Shown here piece by piece: positions 46,974-57,415 of a stretch of DNA of 64,000 bases. Source of the stretch: Arenicola marina (taxonomy: Eukaryota; Annelida; Polychaeta; Arenicolidae). Under the pieces are notes generated by a model. That model was not told where the DNA came from. It searched no databases and saw only the letters and a program-made list of their open reading frames with translations. The translations under genes and the position numbers were made by a program. The DNA is taken from contig OZ025249.1 in the NCBI GenBank assembly GCA_964019135.1, positions 5,940,039 through 6,004,038 on the forward strand, read 5' to 3'. Each line of letters starts with the position of its first letter. Positions within the stretch are counted from its first letter, which is position 1.

Positions 46974-48285
46974 AACTCTGACGAGAACTCTACATCCGCT
47001 CCATTGAGGAATGCAATTGCGCGTAATCTCGCAGAATCTCGCGGCAGTGAGCAGCCCTAGCCGAGGTTTGCCGGCATGTTGCGGCGGCTTTGCGAGAGGT
47101 TGAGCTTATTTACAAAACTTTGGGGAATGGCTCGTGACCCACTTCTGCTACAAAACGTACTCTGATGAGTCTACTTGCCTGGGTCCCGTCTTCCCGGCGG
47201 GACATGTGGCGTCAGGGAACCAGGTTTACTGACCCGCTTAGTCGCCAGGGAGACCCAACAGCATCCAATCTCCTGCCGCCGTCTCCGAATAAATGCGTCT
47301 ATAAAGAAGTCGGTCGCAAGAAAAAAGCCCGCAAAAAGTAATGTGAAGCAGTTTGTGACGCACTTTAGGGATATTTATATTTGCCACAGATACCAGGGTT
47401 GTGAGATTGTGTGTTTGTGGATACCCAACCGTACAGGGCTCTGAGATGCATATATTGCTCTCAAAACCAAGTCCTGTGAGGCGAGATTAAGGTGAGAGCT
47501 TGTGGTATATAATGGTAAGTCGTAGCCACAGCATTCGATTACTACAGATACCACACACGCGTGTCCCCTGTCCTCCCTGGACGCCTCCCGTTTTTAGTTT
47601 CCTGTTTTGGTTGGACCGAAAGTCATTATCGATTTAATGAACTATTCCGCATCGGCGTCTTATTCATCCTCTGCAGAAAGGTATCATAAACAATGTGAGT
47701 CGTCGGCTTTAATAGGATCGCCACAGGGGATGTAGACTGCCGCGTCACCTGACACAACCCTACACAGACTTAAAGCGCCCCCCGACGGATGTCCTCAACA
47801 TTGCTGCTGGAGAGTGCTTTCCTTGAAGTCTCCGGGAACATTTATCACCGCTATGTATCGGGTGTCCGGTTACCTGATGATGTGCCAGCCAAAAATGGAT
47901 GATAAACTCCCAGCGAGTTCAATATAAAGGTATACGGTTATCATGTTGTCCTTTGGCCGTTACTGTAACGTTGCAGACTTCAACAATGATTGCAAATGAA
48001 TTGTATTATCAACAGGCTTAAGGGTATTGTTTTCTGGCCTTCTGGTGCTCATGAATGGGGATTAATCAAACGTGTATATTTGTGGTTCAGACGATTTGGT
48101 CGCTTGCTAATATAGCCGGTCGCTTGCTCATCAGCCGGTCTGTTGCTCGTTTCCAATTCAACAAGCCCCAATCTCCGACCCTCTGGGTCAGTGGTGGCTC
48201 CACTGCGTGAGTGACTGCGAGTTATTGGAACGATTTGATCAGTTTGGGGCTAAGCAAGCCAGTGATGTATATATAGATGGCCCTG

Positions 48286-49430
48286 AACGCGACAAACTCT
48301 TAGTTTATGATCTTTCATACTGAACAAATATCTGTTAATGTTTCCTCTTTGTTTATTAATAACACACAAATAGAATGCGTTGACAGTTTTGACATGCTTG
48401 GTATCGTCCTTGACAAGCATATGAAATGGAGTAAATATGTTGATCAGGTCGCAAATAAAGTCTCTAAAGTTGCTGGGTTTCTAAATACATTGAATGGACC
48501 CTTCCTCGGCATATTTTACGCACAATTTATTATACCTTTATCTCACCGCATTTAAATGATGGTATTGTTATATGGAGGTATAATGCAGAACCTATCTCTA
48601 GACTGCAGAAAAAGGCTTTTAGAAAGATTACTTTAAGTCGATAGAACGCCCGCAAGGAACCAATTTAAAAAAAACAAATTTGTTGAAGTTGGATGATATG
48701 CGCACATTTCAGACCCTAAAGTGTTAGTATAAGCTCAAGCATGATATATTACCATATCACTTCTCACAGTTACCGATTGTTCATAGCCATCAAATCCATC
48801 CATAATGCGAGACTCATATCCCGATTGTTTACCACTATGGTATTTCACGACTTTGCCTCTAACTGTATTCGACATAGCCTCGTTAAAGTTGTAAATGAAA
48901 TTTCAACACTTATTCTACACGAAATATATGCACCTAGCTTACCTGCCTTTGCAAGATATATTGAAGGAGGCAGCCAGCCTGGCCCTACCGATTCATAATA
49001 GTGTCTATCCTCCAAATTACAGAAGTTTCTGTCCTGTCTGTGGCTCACAATAACATTTAGAAGTGATCGCCAGCAACGATTTTGCCGCTTCGATTGTCAC
49101 ATAGAACATTGTTATATTTGCCGTTAGTTAATTTTCTGAATCTTAAGTACATATATTGGAACTGTTCATGTGATGAGTGTTCTGCTTTATTTTTAAACCT
49201 AACGTATTAATGTGTATATATTACTGTTATCCTTAGGTTGTTTCTGTGTTACTGTATAACTCTAAATATCACATTGTTGTGTGGCTCTAGCGCCAGCGAC
49301 CTTTTAAGGTTTTAGCTCGAGTCTCTCGGCCAAGTTCTTTTTTTTTCTCGTTTGTATTTACGTGGTACTTGGTCAAATAATGTAATAGAATAATAATCTA
49401 ATAATGTAATAAATCTGATAGGATGAGGAA
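48286..49430 (+). mobile_element. Decayed LINE reverse-transcriptase tail and 3' region (copy B)
   Basis: 5'-truncated LINE. An 82-codon frame at 48,307-48,555 reads the end of a reverse transcriptase (VDSFDMLGIVLDKHMKWSKY). Later text around 48,820-48,960 reads the C-terminal region (FASNCIRHSLVKVVNEISTL) in another frame. The first frame ends PLSHRI followed by a stop in both B and C. LINE tails of this type normally continue there, so the shift predates the B/C duplication. After about 49,050 follows AT-rich 3' sequence that contains the single seed of the 62-bp satellite. Confidence 0.85.
49272..49340 (+). repeat. Single-copy seed of the 62-bp satellite (copy B)
   Basis: Contains tggctctagcg, ttttaagg, agctcgagtctc and cggccaagttc in the order of the satellite unit. 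It is flanked by the same sequences that flank the array in A: ttactgtataact before and ttctcgtttgtatttacg after. It has about eight extra bases (around ccagcgac) between 'tagcg' and 'tttaagg' that every array unit lacks. Confidence 0.85.
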
Positions 49431-49674
49431 CATCTTACAACCGTCAATAGCCTATTTAATCTGTTGCCTTTAGCCAAATGCTGCCCAGTATGCAACACAA
49501 TTACAATGACGCCAGAAGACATCGCACATTGCTGTCCTTTGCGTGTCATGGAGGTTACTGACATCTCTCGCCAACGTTCAACAAAATCTTCCCCAACGCC
49601 TCGGGATATTCTCATCTGAAATCGTTTACACATGCCTCCGCGAGCGTTATCGTATATTTTCAATGTTTTGCCGA

Positions 49675-50080
49675 TTTTGTTTCATGTCGCAAACAGGTCG
49701 ATTGGCATCCGTTCGTCTGCGAAAGACGATGGATTTGCAGCTGTTGTTTCGGTTTAAGTAGTAAGATTCGCGGCATTTGCGTTGATGACTAAATAAGCCT
49801 ATCTGTGACCGAAACAGCTTACCGCAGTCATCGCATCGATGACCTGTCGTTTAGTCTAGGTTTGTACTCACTGAATGCCCAGATTGGCATTTCAAATCCA
49901 GTTTCTCAAACCAGAGCCCGTCGTGGTGAGCTGGTCCCTCTTGCACGAGACGTACCCAACCCCTCTTTTGGGACGCTAGATCCTCCCAAGAACTCGAATC
50001 GAGGCCGAAAGCCTTTATGTCACGCGTAAAAACATCCTAACATCTGGTCTTTATCCGTCCAGCTGACCTTTTTTCGCAAG
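49675..50080 (-). mobile_element. Zinc-finger tail of a second LINE family (copy B)
   Basis: Minus-strand remnant of the C-terminus of an endonuclease/reverse-transcriptase LINE protein, related in sequence to 56,765-57,150 and 60,645-61,015. It encodes a Cys-x2-Cys-x12-His-x3-Cys finger (CDDCGKLFRSQIGLFSHQRK and a final Cys) at about 49,770-49,835. This is preceded by text typical of LINE C-termini of this kind. The 3' end is at the low-coordinate side. Copy A lacks it. Confidence 0.75.
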
Positions 50081-50379
50081 CATACCGCACAAGAAAGTAA
50101 TTCAAATTGAAAGGGCGAAAGAATGTAATGTCGCAATTTGTTTTCGCACCAGCCAGTGATTTAGATATAATGGCAGATACGTTGACACTTTTGCCTGCCT
50201 TGTATGAACTTGACGTAAAGTGACAGATTGGTTGCCCAACATCGATTGCTACACCGCACAGCGCTTGATGACGCCACAGAGCCCATATCGACACGATTGT
50301 CAATCCCTCGGTGGGACGGCCGGGGAGCGCTAAACCCCACGGACCACGATGAGCGAGATTATTGCCTTTGTAGGTCAAC

Positions 50380-50530
50380 AATGGACAGGTATATCAAGGT
50401 AGAGAGGAGGAGCTATGTCTCCGGGAGTAACCCTCCACTCTTTGTGATGAAAGACAACCGATCTCTATCCTGCACAGACTTAGACATTTGCATAGGTAGG
50501 GCTCTAACCACGCACCTGGCTGGCTGGCCT
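50380..50530 (+). mobile_element. Possible tyrosine-recombinase fragment (fossil, copy B)
   Basis: Within a 111-codon frame (50,228-50,563) a stretch reads YIKVERRSYVSGSNPPLFVM and then KDNRSLSCTDLDICI. This resembles the middle of tyrosine recombinases of DIRS- or Crypton-type elements ('Y-x-x-V-R ... PLF ... L ... '). Only a fragment is present and no complete catalytic domain is visible. The same fragment is in C and, more worn, in A. The assignment rests on a short motif by eye; it could instead be an unrelated repeat. Confidence 0.35.
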
Positions 50531-50740
50531 ACCAGAACACATATCATACATGAAATAATGTAATCCTATAAAATACGATAAAAACATGTTAATATGCACC
50601 CATCGCCCCTTCTAGGACGGGTGCGCCAACTTGACTAATATATTACATATTGTTATAAGCTGACCATTTGGAGCTGTTTTAACCTGTGTAAGAAATACAA
50701 ATATCTGGCATAAATGTCTAAATGGATTCAAACTAGGCCA

Positions 50741-52985
50741 TCATTAATAAACTAGATAATCTGATGCAACAGTTGAAACTCTATGACATATTCGAACTCA
50801 TCATCAGTTGAATTCAAGCATCAAGCGATTCGATGTGTCCGTCTGTCATCCTTCTCCAAGCACATTGATTTCAATACTATGACCGACCGCGATGCCTCAC
50901 TTTTAGCGCTGGAATTGCTTTGTGGGGAAGACTTGTGCTCCTCTATATGACATCCAAAGAATCTCTTGCCGAGAGCGCTTTCCCGGCTAACCAAGCCAAG
51001 GTATTCATGGACAGAGCACCCCCCAGTTACCCAGGACCATGACCCCAGCGAGCCAGTGCCAACGATCTGGAGGCATTTCCGGTGACGACAAGAGTGTCGG
51101 AGCTCTGACGTCATTCTACGAGGCGTCCCTTAAATTGCACTTAATGGGCGATAATGGGTGAAAGTAGTCAATCGATAAGTCTCTCATGTTATTCTCAGCC
51201 TGCCTTACCTCAAACTCGCTCTCCTGTCCACTACCGTGGCGTTGTCCTCCCGTGGCGAGATTACAGTTTTTACTTTTACACTGTAAGTAATGTTTGGCAT
51301 TTCTTTGGGCCCGGCGCTTACATTTAACGTTCAAGCAAACGTTGACGTTAAAGCGATAAGTACGAGGAGATGAAGGCAGATTCAGGGGAAAAAGAAAGAA
51401 AACAAGTCAAATGAATAAAGGCTCAAACACAAGGGCGACATAAAGGAGACATTCACTCTGGTTACACATTTGCTGAGCACCGTATGATTGTGATCAATAC
51501 CTTATCAGAGCTTTATACTGTATAAATGAACTAGTAAGCATATCAGTGGCTAAACCTGTCTGGAAAGGAAAGCCGGCGTTTCTTTCTTTGCCCGGTTGTT
51601 TGACCGGTAGTGTTCATTGATAATATCGGATTAAAATAGTAAATCTTAGAGATTAGTGGGCAGATTTGTGACGTAAAAGAGAACCCCAATTTCCTATCGG
51701 TGTCAACCACCACTGTACATAATTAGAGATCATCTTGTGTATGGAAGTGCCTTGTAAACTGGGATCTTGGCGATGAACCAGTATCACATTTATCTTCTGA
51801 CAGGTCTTTACTGATTACTATTACCAGAACACACACAGAGAGCGAAACAAGTACTTAGCCTACGAGAGTCAGACCCCAGGTATTATAATCAAGCTCCGCG
51901 GCCACTATGTGAAATAAGATTGCTGCGTATTATATTCTGGCTCCATCCTTACCATGACTCACGTGTCATAAAATAAGACATATGTTTAGCACGATAATTG
52001 GAGAACAGGGTCAAAAACAAATCCCAAGATCGTGCAAACGCATAGGTCATTTATGTGCTTTATTGATAATTGTTTACTAATTCCGGTGTATCTATTTCAT
52101 GAATCGCTACATTTTGACAACTTTTGGCTTAAAAACACCAACTTGGTTTGCAGCATCTTGATAATTTTCCACTAGGCAGGCTATTACTCCTATTTCTTTC
52201 AGTTTAACAAGAAAAACGTTTTTGATTAAATTTAAGCATTCGATTAAATATTGTATATTCATATCAATCAAATATGTAGCCCCTGTGACTCGCAAAATTA
52301 TTCAAACACATTCCTTCGGCCCAAACATAATCAGTATAGGCATATTTGCACATTTTAATTGTGTGTGTGGCATGATAAGGTAAAATTGCAATATTCTTGT
52401 CAATAAAATGCATTGTCTGGCTTCGGGTAATCATCTCTGAAACCAAGCGATATATTCACGTATGTAAGTACAATGATGTACGTCAGTCTTTTAACTTGAC
52501 ATCATATAATAGACCCGTCGGAAGTGGAAACTTTTTCGGTTGTCTCGCAAAAATGAATGGCGGCACCGTTAAAACGTCACAGGAGGCAAGTATTCACCCC
52601 CCCCCCCTCACTCTCCTCTGGTCGCCAGATTAAAGAGTGCCCCCCCCCCCCCCTGGTCGCAAATCTTTAGAACACCTCCTGTCCCTTCCCCGGTCGCAAG
52701 TTTCAGAGCCCCGACAGTGCTTTGTGGAATATGGCCGGAGAACTATTGCGGCATTAGACCTAGACATTACAAGACTATTAAAGCACTCATAAATGTACAT
52801 TGTTCCAGTAAACATTGGTTGCGCTGCATCTGGCTCCCCGCTTTCAGTTTGCGGCCGACGGGCCTGGGCATAATGGGAACCTTCGATGCACGTGATCAAG
52901 TTCCGCCGAATCAGAATGTCGATCTTTGTTTTTCCAGTATGATTTCTCTAATATCTGAAACATATCTTTAAATGACATGCATACG
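50741..52985. other. 2.24-kb segment of B and C, absent from A, no known gene
   Basis: Matches C from about 61,674 to 63,855, where A has a LINE instead. Short open frames conserved in both copies occur on the minus strand: 50,821-51,114 with 61,755-62,048; 51,116-51,334 with 62,050-62,268; and 52,107-52,295 with 62,980-63,168. The last begins MRVTGATYLIDMNIQYLIEC and differs by one residue. None resembles a known family, and DNA identity alone would keep such frames open. C lacks about 55 bp near 51,980-52,037. Confidence 0.5.
52600..52714 (-). repeat. Three short C-rich repeats (copy B)
   Basis: Three successive 27-37-base units each start ctggtcgc or ccggtcgc, go on with an 'aaatctttagaac'-like core and end in C-rich text. 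The longest C runs are about 11 and 14 bases. The same arrangement is at 63,470-63,590 in C, with different C-run lengths. Confidence 0.7.
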
Positions 52986-53305
52986 TAAAATGAGGCACAG
53001 AGGAACAAATAGGACCGACGTAGCGACTGAGCACACAGCTGGTCCCATTGGAAACACGGACCCGACGTCTGCTCGCAGCGTGGCGTTTCATTAACCTTGA
53101 CCTTCGTGGTGGCCTCTCGCTCCATTTCCCGCGACGAGAGAATGACGACTTCGACCTTCCGCCAAACCCCAGGAGAGCGCGGAACAAGGCTGCGGAATGA
53201 CCACGCTCATTGGGGCTGAAAGGCCCTGTGGTTGGCCATGTCCTTAGAGCTCCATTCCAGACGTCTCTCGATAAGTCAAAGTCAGATTCTCGCATTCAGC
53301 ATTTA

Positions 53306-53355
53306 GTAGGCCAGTTAGGGCCAGTCGGGGCCAGTTACGTCCAGTTAGGGCCAGC
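53306..53355 (+). repeat. Short ancestral state of the 10-bp minisatellite (copy B)
   Basis: About five units (gggccagtcg, gggccagtta, cgtccagtta and similar) follow the same left flank, 'agcatttagtaggccag', that precedes the 1.8-kb array in copy A at 42,530. The sequence then passes to unrelated DNA (aactgggagccgagcagcg). Confidence 0.85.
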
Positions 53356-55021
53356 TAAACTGGGAGCCGAGCAGCGAGGTAGGACGCGAGTGGGCAGCCC
53401 ATACATGTTTGTACGGATGTAAATCTTTTATCTACGTAACGATGTGGACGCTTTGGGATAGTTCTATAAATAGGTCATTCCAAACTGATACAAGGTACAA
53501 AATTGCACGTTCACAAGGAGAAGTATGTCAATAATAACGGTTCACTACTCTTATTATCAGCTCCGGCACGCTTTGCATCCATTTGACATGCCGAAGTGGA
53601 GGCGGGAACCATATTTCCAGCATTTGAAAGCGGTTTTCTGGATTGAAACTAAAAAGTGGGAAACCCTCATTTTAGCACTCGAAGATCATATGATATAGAC
53701 ATCGTGGGAACATATAATAGGGGGGGATTTTTTTCTTTATTTTCAGGTCGCGTTGATTAAAATGAAAATCTCCCCGCATAGAATGGAAGAGTGGATACAT
53801 GGTATAAATTGACGATTTCTCAATTCACGGTTATTTAATATTAGGATTTTCAGTTCACCATTAACGAAAATCCTTGATTGGCTAATATCCGAAATGTATA
53901 AAGCCCGTTCCCGAGGAACGAAAAATACACCGCCCCCACCACCCCCCCCCCTCCTCCCATTATACCATAATATATTATATGTTTCAAATTTGAATATTTC
54001 AAATTTGTAAATGCTTGACATGGGGGGGGCATTTTAAGGAAGAAGGGCCTCGATATTGGGGCGGCGACGAACAAATGTGCCGCCAGAGGGCGGATCAATG
54101 GTGATATATGTTGATGTATATATGTACAAGTTGCATAGAAAACGGAGGCGGAATAAGTACACCATTGCCGTATAAACCGTTTTTTTGTGTTATTATTGCG
54201 TATATTATTACGTATACTATTTCTACCGTGCCGTTGTCGGGTAGTTTTGTACTACTAACTTTCGCAATTGCGAGTAAAGTTATCTTCTTCGAAATTTGTT
54301 TAGGTAAACTACTTCCTTATTAAAGGGCTTGTTTAATTTTATATATTATTCATATTATGTCATTATTTTTCGCGTTGTGACTTTTATTCAAATGACCGAA
54401 TTCTTAATGAATATCGCTAAGGAATAACACTGAACTGTTGTCCCAAGTTGCTACAAGAAAGGAATTGTGACCTAATAGAACAGTAATGACCATATTCAGC
54501 TTTTTGTTTATGCCTGTCTAGGTGATCTGAAATGTTATTGCTGATCTCGATTTGTTATATAATATTTACTATATAATATGAAACGTTCGACCATACCTTA
54601 TGTATTATATTTTATAATCAAAAATTGTGTGTTTTTGACGGCCAAGGCATCCATGGCGAATCGGCATCGTATGCGACACCATTTATAACTTTGCACAACT
54701 TGTCCCGGCGAATATTCATTAACACATACCTAAGGAAGTAAAGGAACTTGTGGACCAGGGTGACTGGGGATTGAGGCAACAGTCGTCTTTTTTTACTTTT
54801 CGAATTCTTGGATCCGCCCCTGCAACATATTACTTTCTTGTCAGTATCAGAAGTAAATACTTTCCAATTGTGCCTTTAGCACCGTTAGCAAAGATTACAT
54901 GCTCACGGTTATCAAAAATGCACTACGCGTGCGCGGGGCTTATAGTGTGTGGATCGATCTATTTAGTCGGCTCGATCAAAATAGCCAATCGTCAATTTCT
55001 CGATTCACCTACTGACTCTGC

Positions 55022-55547
55022 TATGCTGCCCTGGGGCACCTACCCAAACAATCGACATGGACAATTATATGTTGCTTTGTAGGCAACCACACGAGAGTTG
55101 GACTGGGCCAAGAAGCCCTTCCAGGCCATGAATAATGGTTGAAACATGCCCCAGATTTAGTGTCGGGGTCGAGATATCAGAGTCAGACACATTGTCATAG
55201 TTTACAGATGGCATGTTTTACTAAATCTAACTTTTGCATACGCTTTATGCTTGGAGAGAATATCATTTATTTAACCAATGCCATGTTTCAAGGAATACAT
55301 GACAATATACAGTACATGATAATAAATAGAAACGCATATATGAGAACAAAATAATGTTACACTAATACCTGATACAAAGTGGCATTGACCGTGGAGAGTC
55401 TAAGCCATGAATGTCGCTGGCATGGCAACCACCTCAAAAAAAGAAAAGAAAGCTTAGTTTTGCTGCCTGGGGGCAACATGTACAATTGTGTTGCTTTGTA
55501 GGTAACCACACGAGGGTTGGACCTGGCCAAGAAGCCCCTCGCAGGCG
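55022..55547 (+). repeat. Direct repeats of about 100 bp, 437 bp apart
   Basis: 55,022-55,129 and 55,459-55,547 share gctgcc(c)tggggg, acaatt, gtgttgctttgtagg, aaccacacgag and ggccaagaagccc in the same order, with small differences. The 330 bp between them contain no recognisable gene. They could be an old local duplication or the ends of a short element. Confidence 0.7.
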
Positions 55548-55841
55548 CGGATCCAGAAAATCTGGATAGGGGGGTGGGGGTCGGTTTCAGGGTCGGATTC
55601 AGATAAGCTGGAAAGGGGGGCCGATTTCGGCCATTTTCGAATATTGGCCTAGTTCATTGCTCCATTACCCAATTAGTCGAAAGCGTTCTACTTCAGCGGC
55701 GAACCCACTTAGCTGTTGCCTATAGACCCCTGCCTCCAACCCCCATTTTCCACATTCCAAGTAAAGTTATTAGATGATAAAATGGCTCCGAGTCGCCCTC
55801 CCCCACCCGTCTTTCTGTGGAGAAATCCTGGAACGCCACTG
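55542..55841. mobile_element. Candidate G-rich terminal-inverted-repeat element
   Basis: The left end caggcgcggatccagaaaat and the right end atcctggaacgccactg are imperfect inverted repeats of a CAG-GGCG-TCCAG type, like the element at 17,691-17,992. The left terminal motif appears twice ('cggattcagataagctgga' at about 55,595), each time followed by a G run. No target duplication is visible, so the exact limits are uncertain. Confidence 0.45.
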
Positions 55842-56046
55842 GATTCCACTTGGGGATCCCACGTGTGCCCTCATCCATTCTACGTATCTTCCTACACACA
55901 CGAACCGTACTGGAATGTTCTGTCTGCGATTATATATTTGAGTTTCGTTGACATTTCCTGTAGTTCACGTTGACGTTGAACGTTTGAGCCCTTCAGCTTG
56001 TTTTTATTAATCAAATTTGTTTATGCTTGTCAAGCAGGAGTTAATT

Positions 56047-56240
56047 ATTCAAAAACCGGAGTAGATGCTTTTAACCTGGAATAAATGATTTAAACCGGGA
56101 ATAAATGACTAAAACCGGGAGTAATTGATTCAAACCGGTAGTAATTGATTCAACCGGGGAGTAAAAGATTCAAACCGGGAAAAAATAATTCAAACCGGGA
56201 ACTAAATATAAAAACCGGAAATTAAATATAGAAACCGGGA
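56047..56240 (+). repeat. 20-bp minisatellite, about nine units
   Basis: Repeats of aaaccgggagtaattgattc and variants (aaaccgggaataaatgattt, aaaccggaaattaaatatag). Unit length varies between about 18 and 21 bases. No open reading frame of interest. Confidence 0.85.
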
Positions 56241-56360
56241 TTGCCACGGCGAAGAGAAGGTCGGGCGGACATTTCGCAAGGATGAATTGTTCTTTGGGCT
56301 GATATATTGCAACGGGCGGACACTTTGCAACGATGAAATGATTTTTTGAGCGGACATTTT
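56241..56360 (+). repeat. Imperfect ~33-bp repeats, about four units
   Basis: Directly follows the 20-bp minisatellite. Units alternate gggcggacattt and ttgcaacgatgaaatg-like text, with spacing of 33-35 bases and one short unit of 17. On the minus strand they give a recurring KCPP in an open frame, which I take as a by-product of the repeat. Confidence 0.7.
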
Positions 56361-56764
56361 GCCACGTAACACTTGTCCTGAGCGTCCAACCGTCACTGAC
56401 ATGTATATACATCTGTACACTCACTAAGTTACTTGTAATCATTGTAAACACTTGGGCCTCAGTCATATTGCTGTTTCTAAATAAACGTAACTATGTATCG
56501 ATATTAATATTAATACTTTGGAGATTTAGAGGTTCATACTCTCTTGAAACTACATAAGAACTCTATTATTCTACCGATGTAATTAATTCCGAAAGAAATT
56601 TGTGAACATATTAGAACATTTGGTTAATGGGGAGCTAAATTTGAACAACATTCGACGAAGAGAAAGTTCGTGAGAGTAACTTACGTGGTCATATAATGCA
56701 CAATATTAATGTCACTTCATCTCGTAAACTGACACTTGGGAACATCAGCGATAATTTCATGTTG

Positions 56765-57150
56765 GTTGTTGGCATCCGTCCGTCCTGCGAAAGACGATGA
56801 AACTGCAGCTTTAGTTTTGGTTTAAGTAGAAAGATTTGTTTCACGGCATTTGCGCTTGTCACTGAATAAGCCTATCTGTGAACGCCAGAGCTTTGCGCAG
56901 TCGTCCAATTGATGACCTGCCGTTAGGTTTAGGTTTATACTCACTGGACGCCTAGATTGGCCAGTTTCTCAAACCAGAACCCGTCGTGGTGGGCCATTCC
57001 CTCTCGCACGAGACGTGCACAACCCCTCTTTTGGGATGCTAGACAATCCCAACAATTTGAATCGATGCCGAAAGCCTTCATGTCACGCTTGCAAACATCC
57101 TTAAACCTGAGGTTTGGCCCGTCCAGTTGACCTTTTGCCGGCGGCAAGCT
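56765..57150 (-). mobile_element. Zinc-finger LINE tail, more decayed copy
   Basis: Same family as 49,675-50,080. A minus-strand frame at 56,941-57,147 reads LRFKDVCKRDMKAFGIDSNC and then LVREGMAHHDGFWFEKLA, typical of the region just before the C-terminus of such LINE proteins. In the following finger region one Cys and the His of the Cys2-His-Cys set are replaced. It lies between 'ttcatgttgg' and 'cattccatgtaat', splitting text related to 44,306-44,470. Confidence 0.8.
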
Positions 57151-57154
57151 CGCC

Positions 57155-57415
57155 GTAATAACATTCCATGTAATACTTCTTCAAATTAAACCAAATGCTC
57201 TCCTCACCGAGGAGCAGACTATCTTAGCCATCCTGGTGATAAGGCTATATCTATAAATAGCGTAAACGCGTTTAATCACACGGTCTGCATTGAAGTGAAT
57301 AAAGTGTACTTATCACAGTACCACAGCAGTCAGAAGGACGGGGATATAATAAAAGTACATACCGAACCTAGGTAATACACAAGGCAGGTTAGTAACAGCA
57401 AGTATCATGCATTAT
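57155..57415 (+). repeat. Interspersed repeat shared with 44,306-44,780
   Basis: Same landmarks as the copy at 44,306-44,780, but about 210 bp shorter. It lies just before copy C, whereas the other copy lies 1.5 kb before copy B. Confidence 0.75.

Larger units (their letters stand above)
46299..53355 (+). repeat. Copy B of the large composite repeat
   Basis: Matches copy C from 57,481 in the same order throughout, at roughly 97% by eye, with scattered insertions and deletions. The start is sharp: both begin at cgcggcagtaaat, with unrelated sequence before it. Contents in order: about 2 kb of unknown sequence, a LINE tail and 3' region, a zinc-finger LINE tail on the minus strand, a possible recombinase scrap, 2.24 kb of unknown sequence, and the short 10-bp minisatellite. 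Start-to-start distance to C is 11,182 bp. Confidence 0.9.
53356..56760. other. Spacer of repeat unit B, no gene recognised
   Basis: Mostly AT-rich DNA with no counterpart elsewhere in the window apart from small repeats listed separately. G or C runs lie at 53,713, 53,936-53,957 and 54,020. An isolated 'ttggatccgcccctg' end at about 54,809-54,823 resembles the ends of G-rich terminal-repeat elements, but I could not find its partner. Open frames are all short (about 110 codons at most) and unlike known proteins. Confidence 0.5.

Noticed and set aside
50821-51334. Small frames conserved between B and C as genes
   Set aside because: At this DNA identity open frames of 60-100 codons persist by chance. 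No domain, start context or codon signal was seen.
55022-55547. LTR-type ends
   Set aside because: No primer site, polypurine tract or internal genes could be seen, so only a direct-repeat call is supported.
56170-56466. 98-codon frame with repeated KCPP
   Set aside because: The pattern follows from the 20-bp and ~33-bp tandem repeats beneath it.
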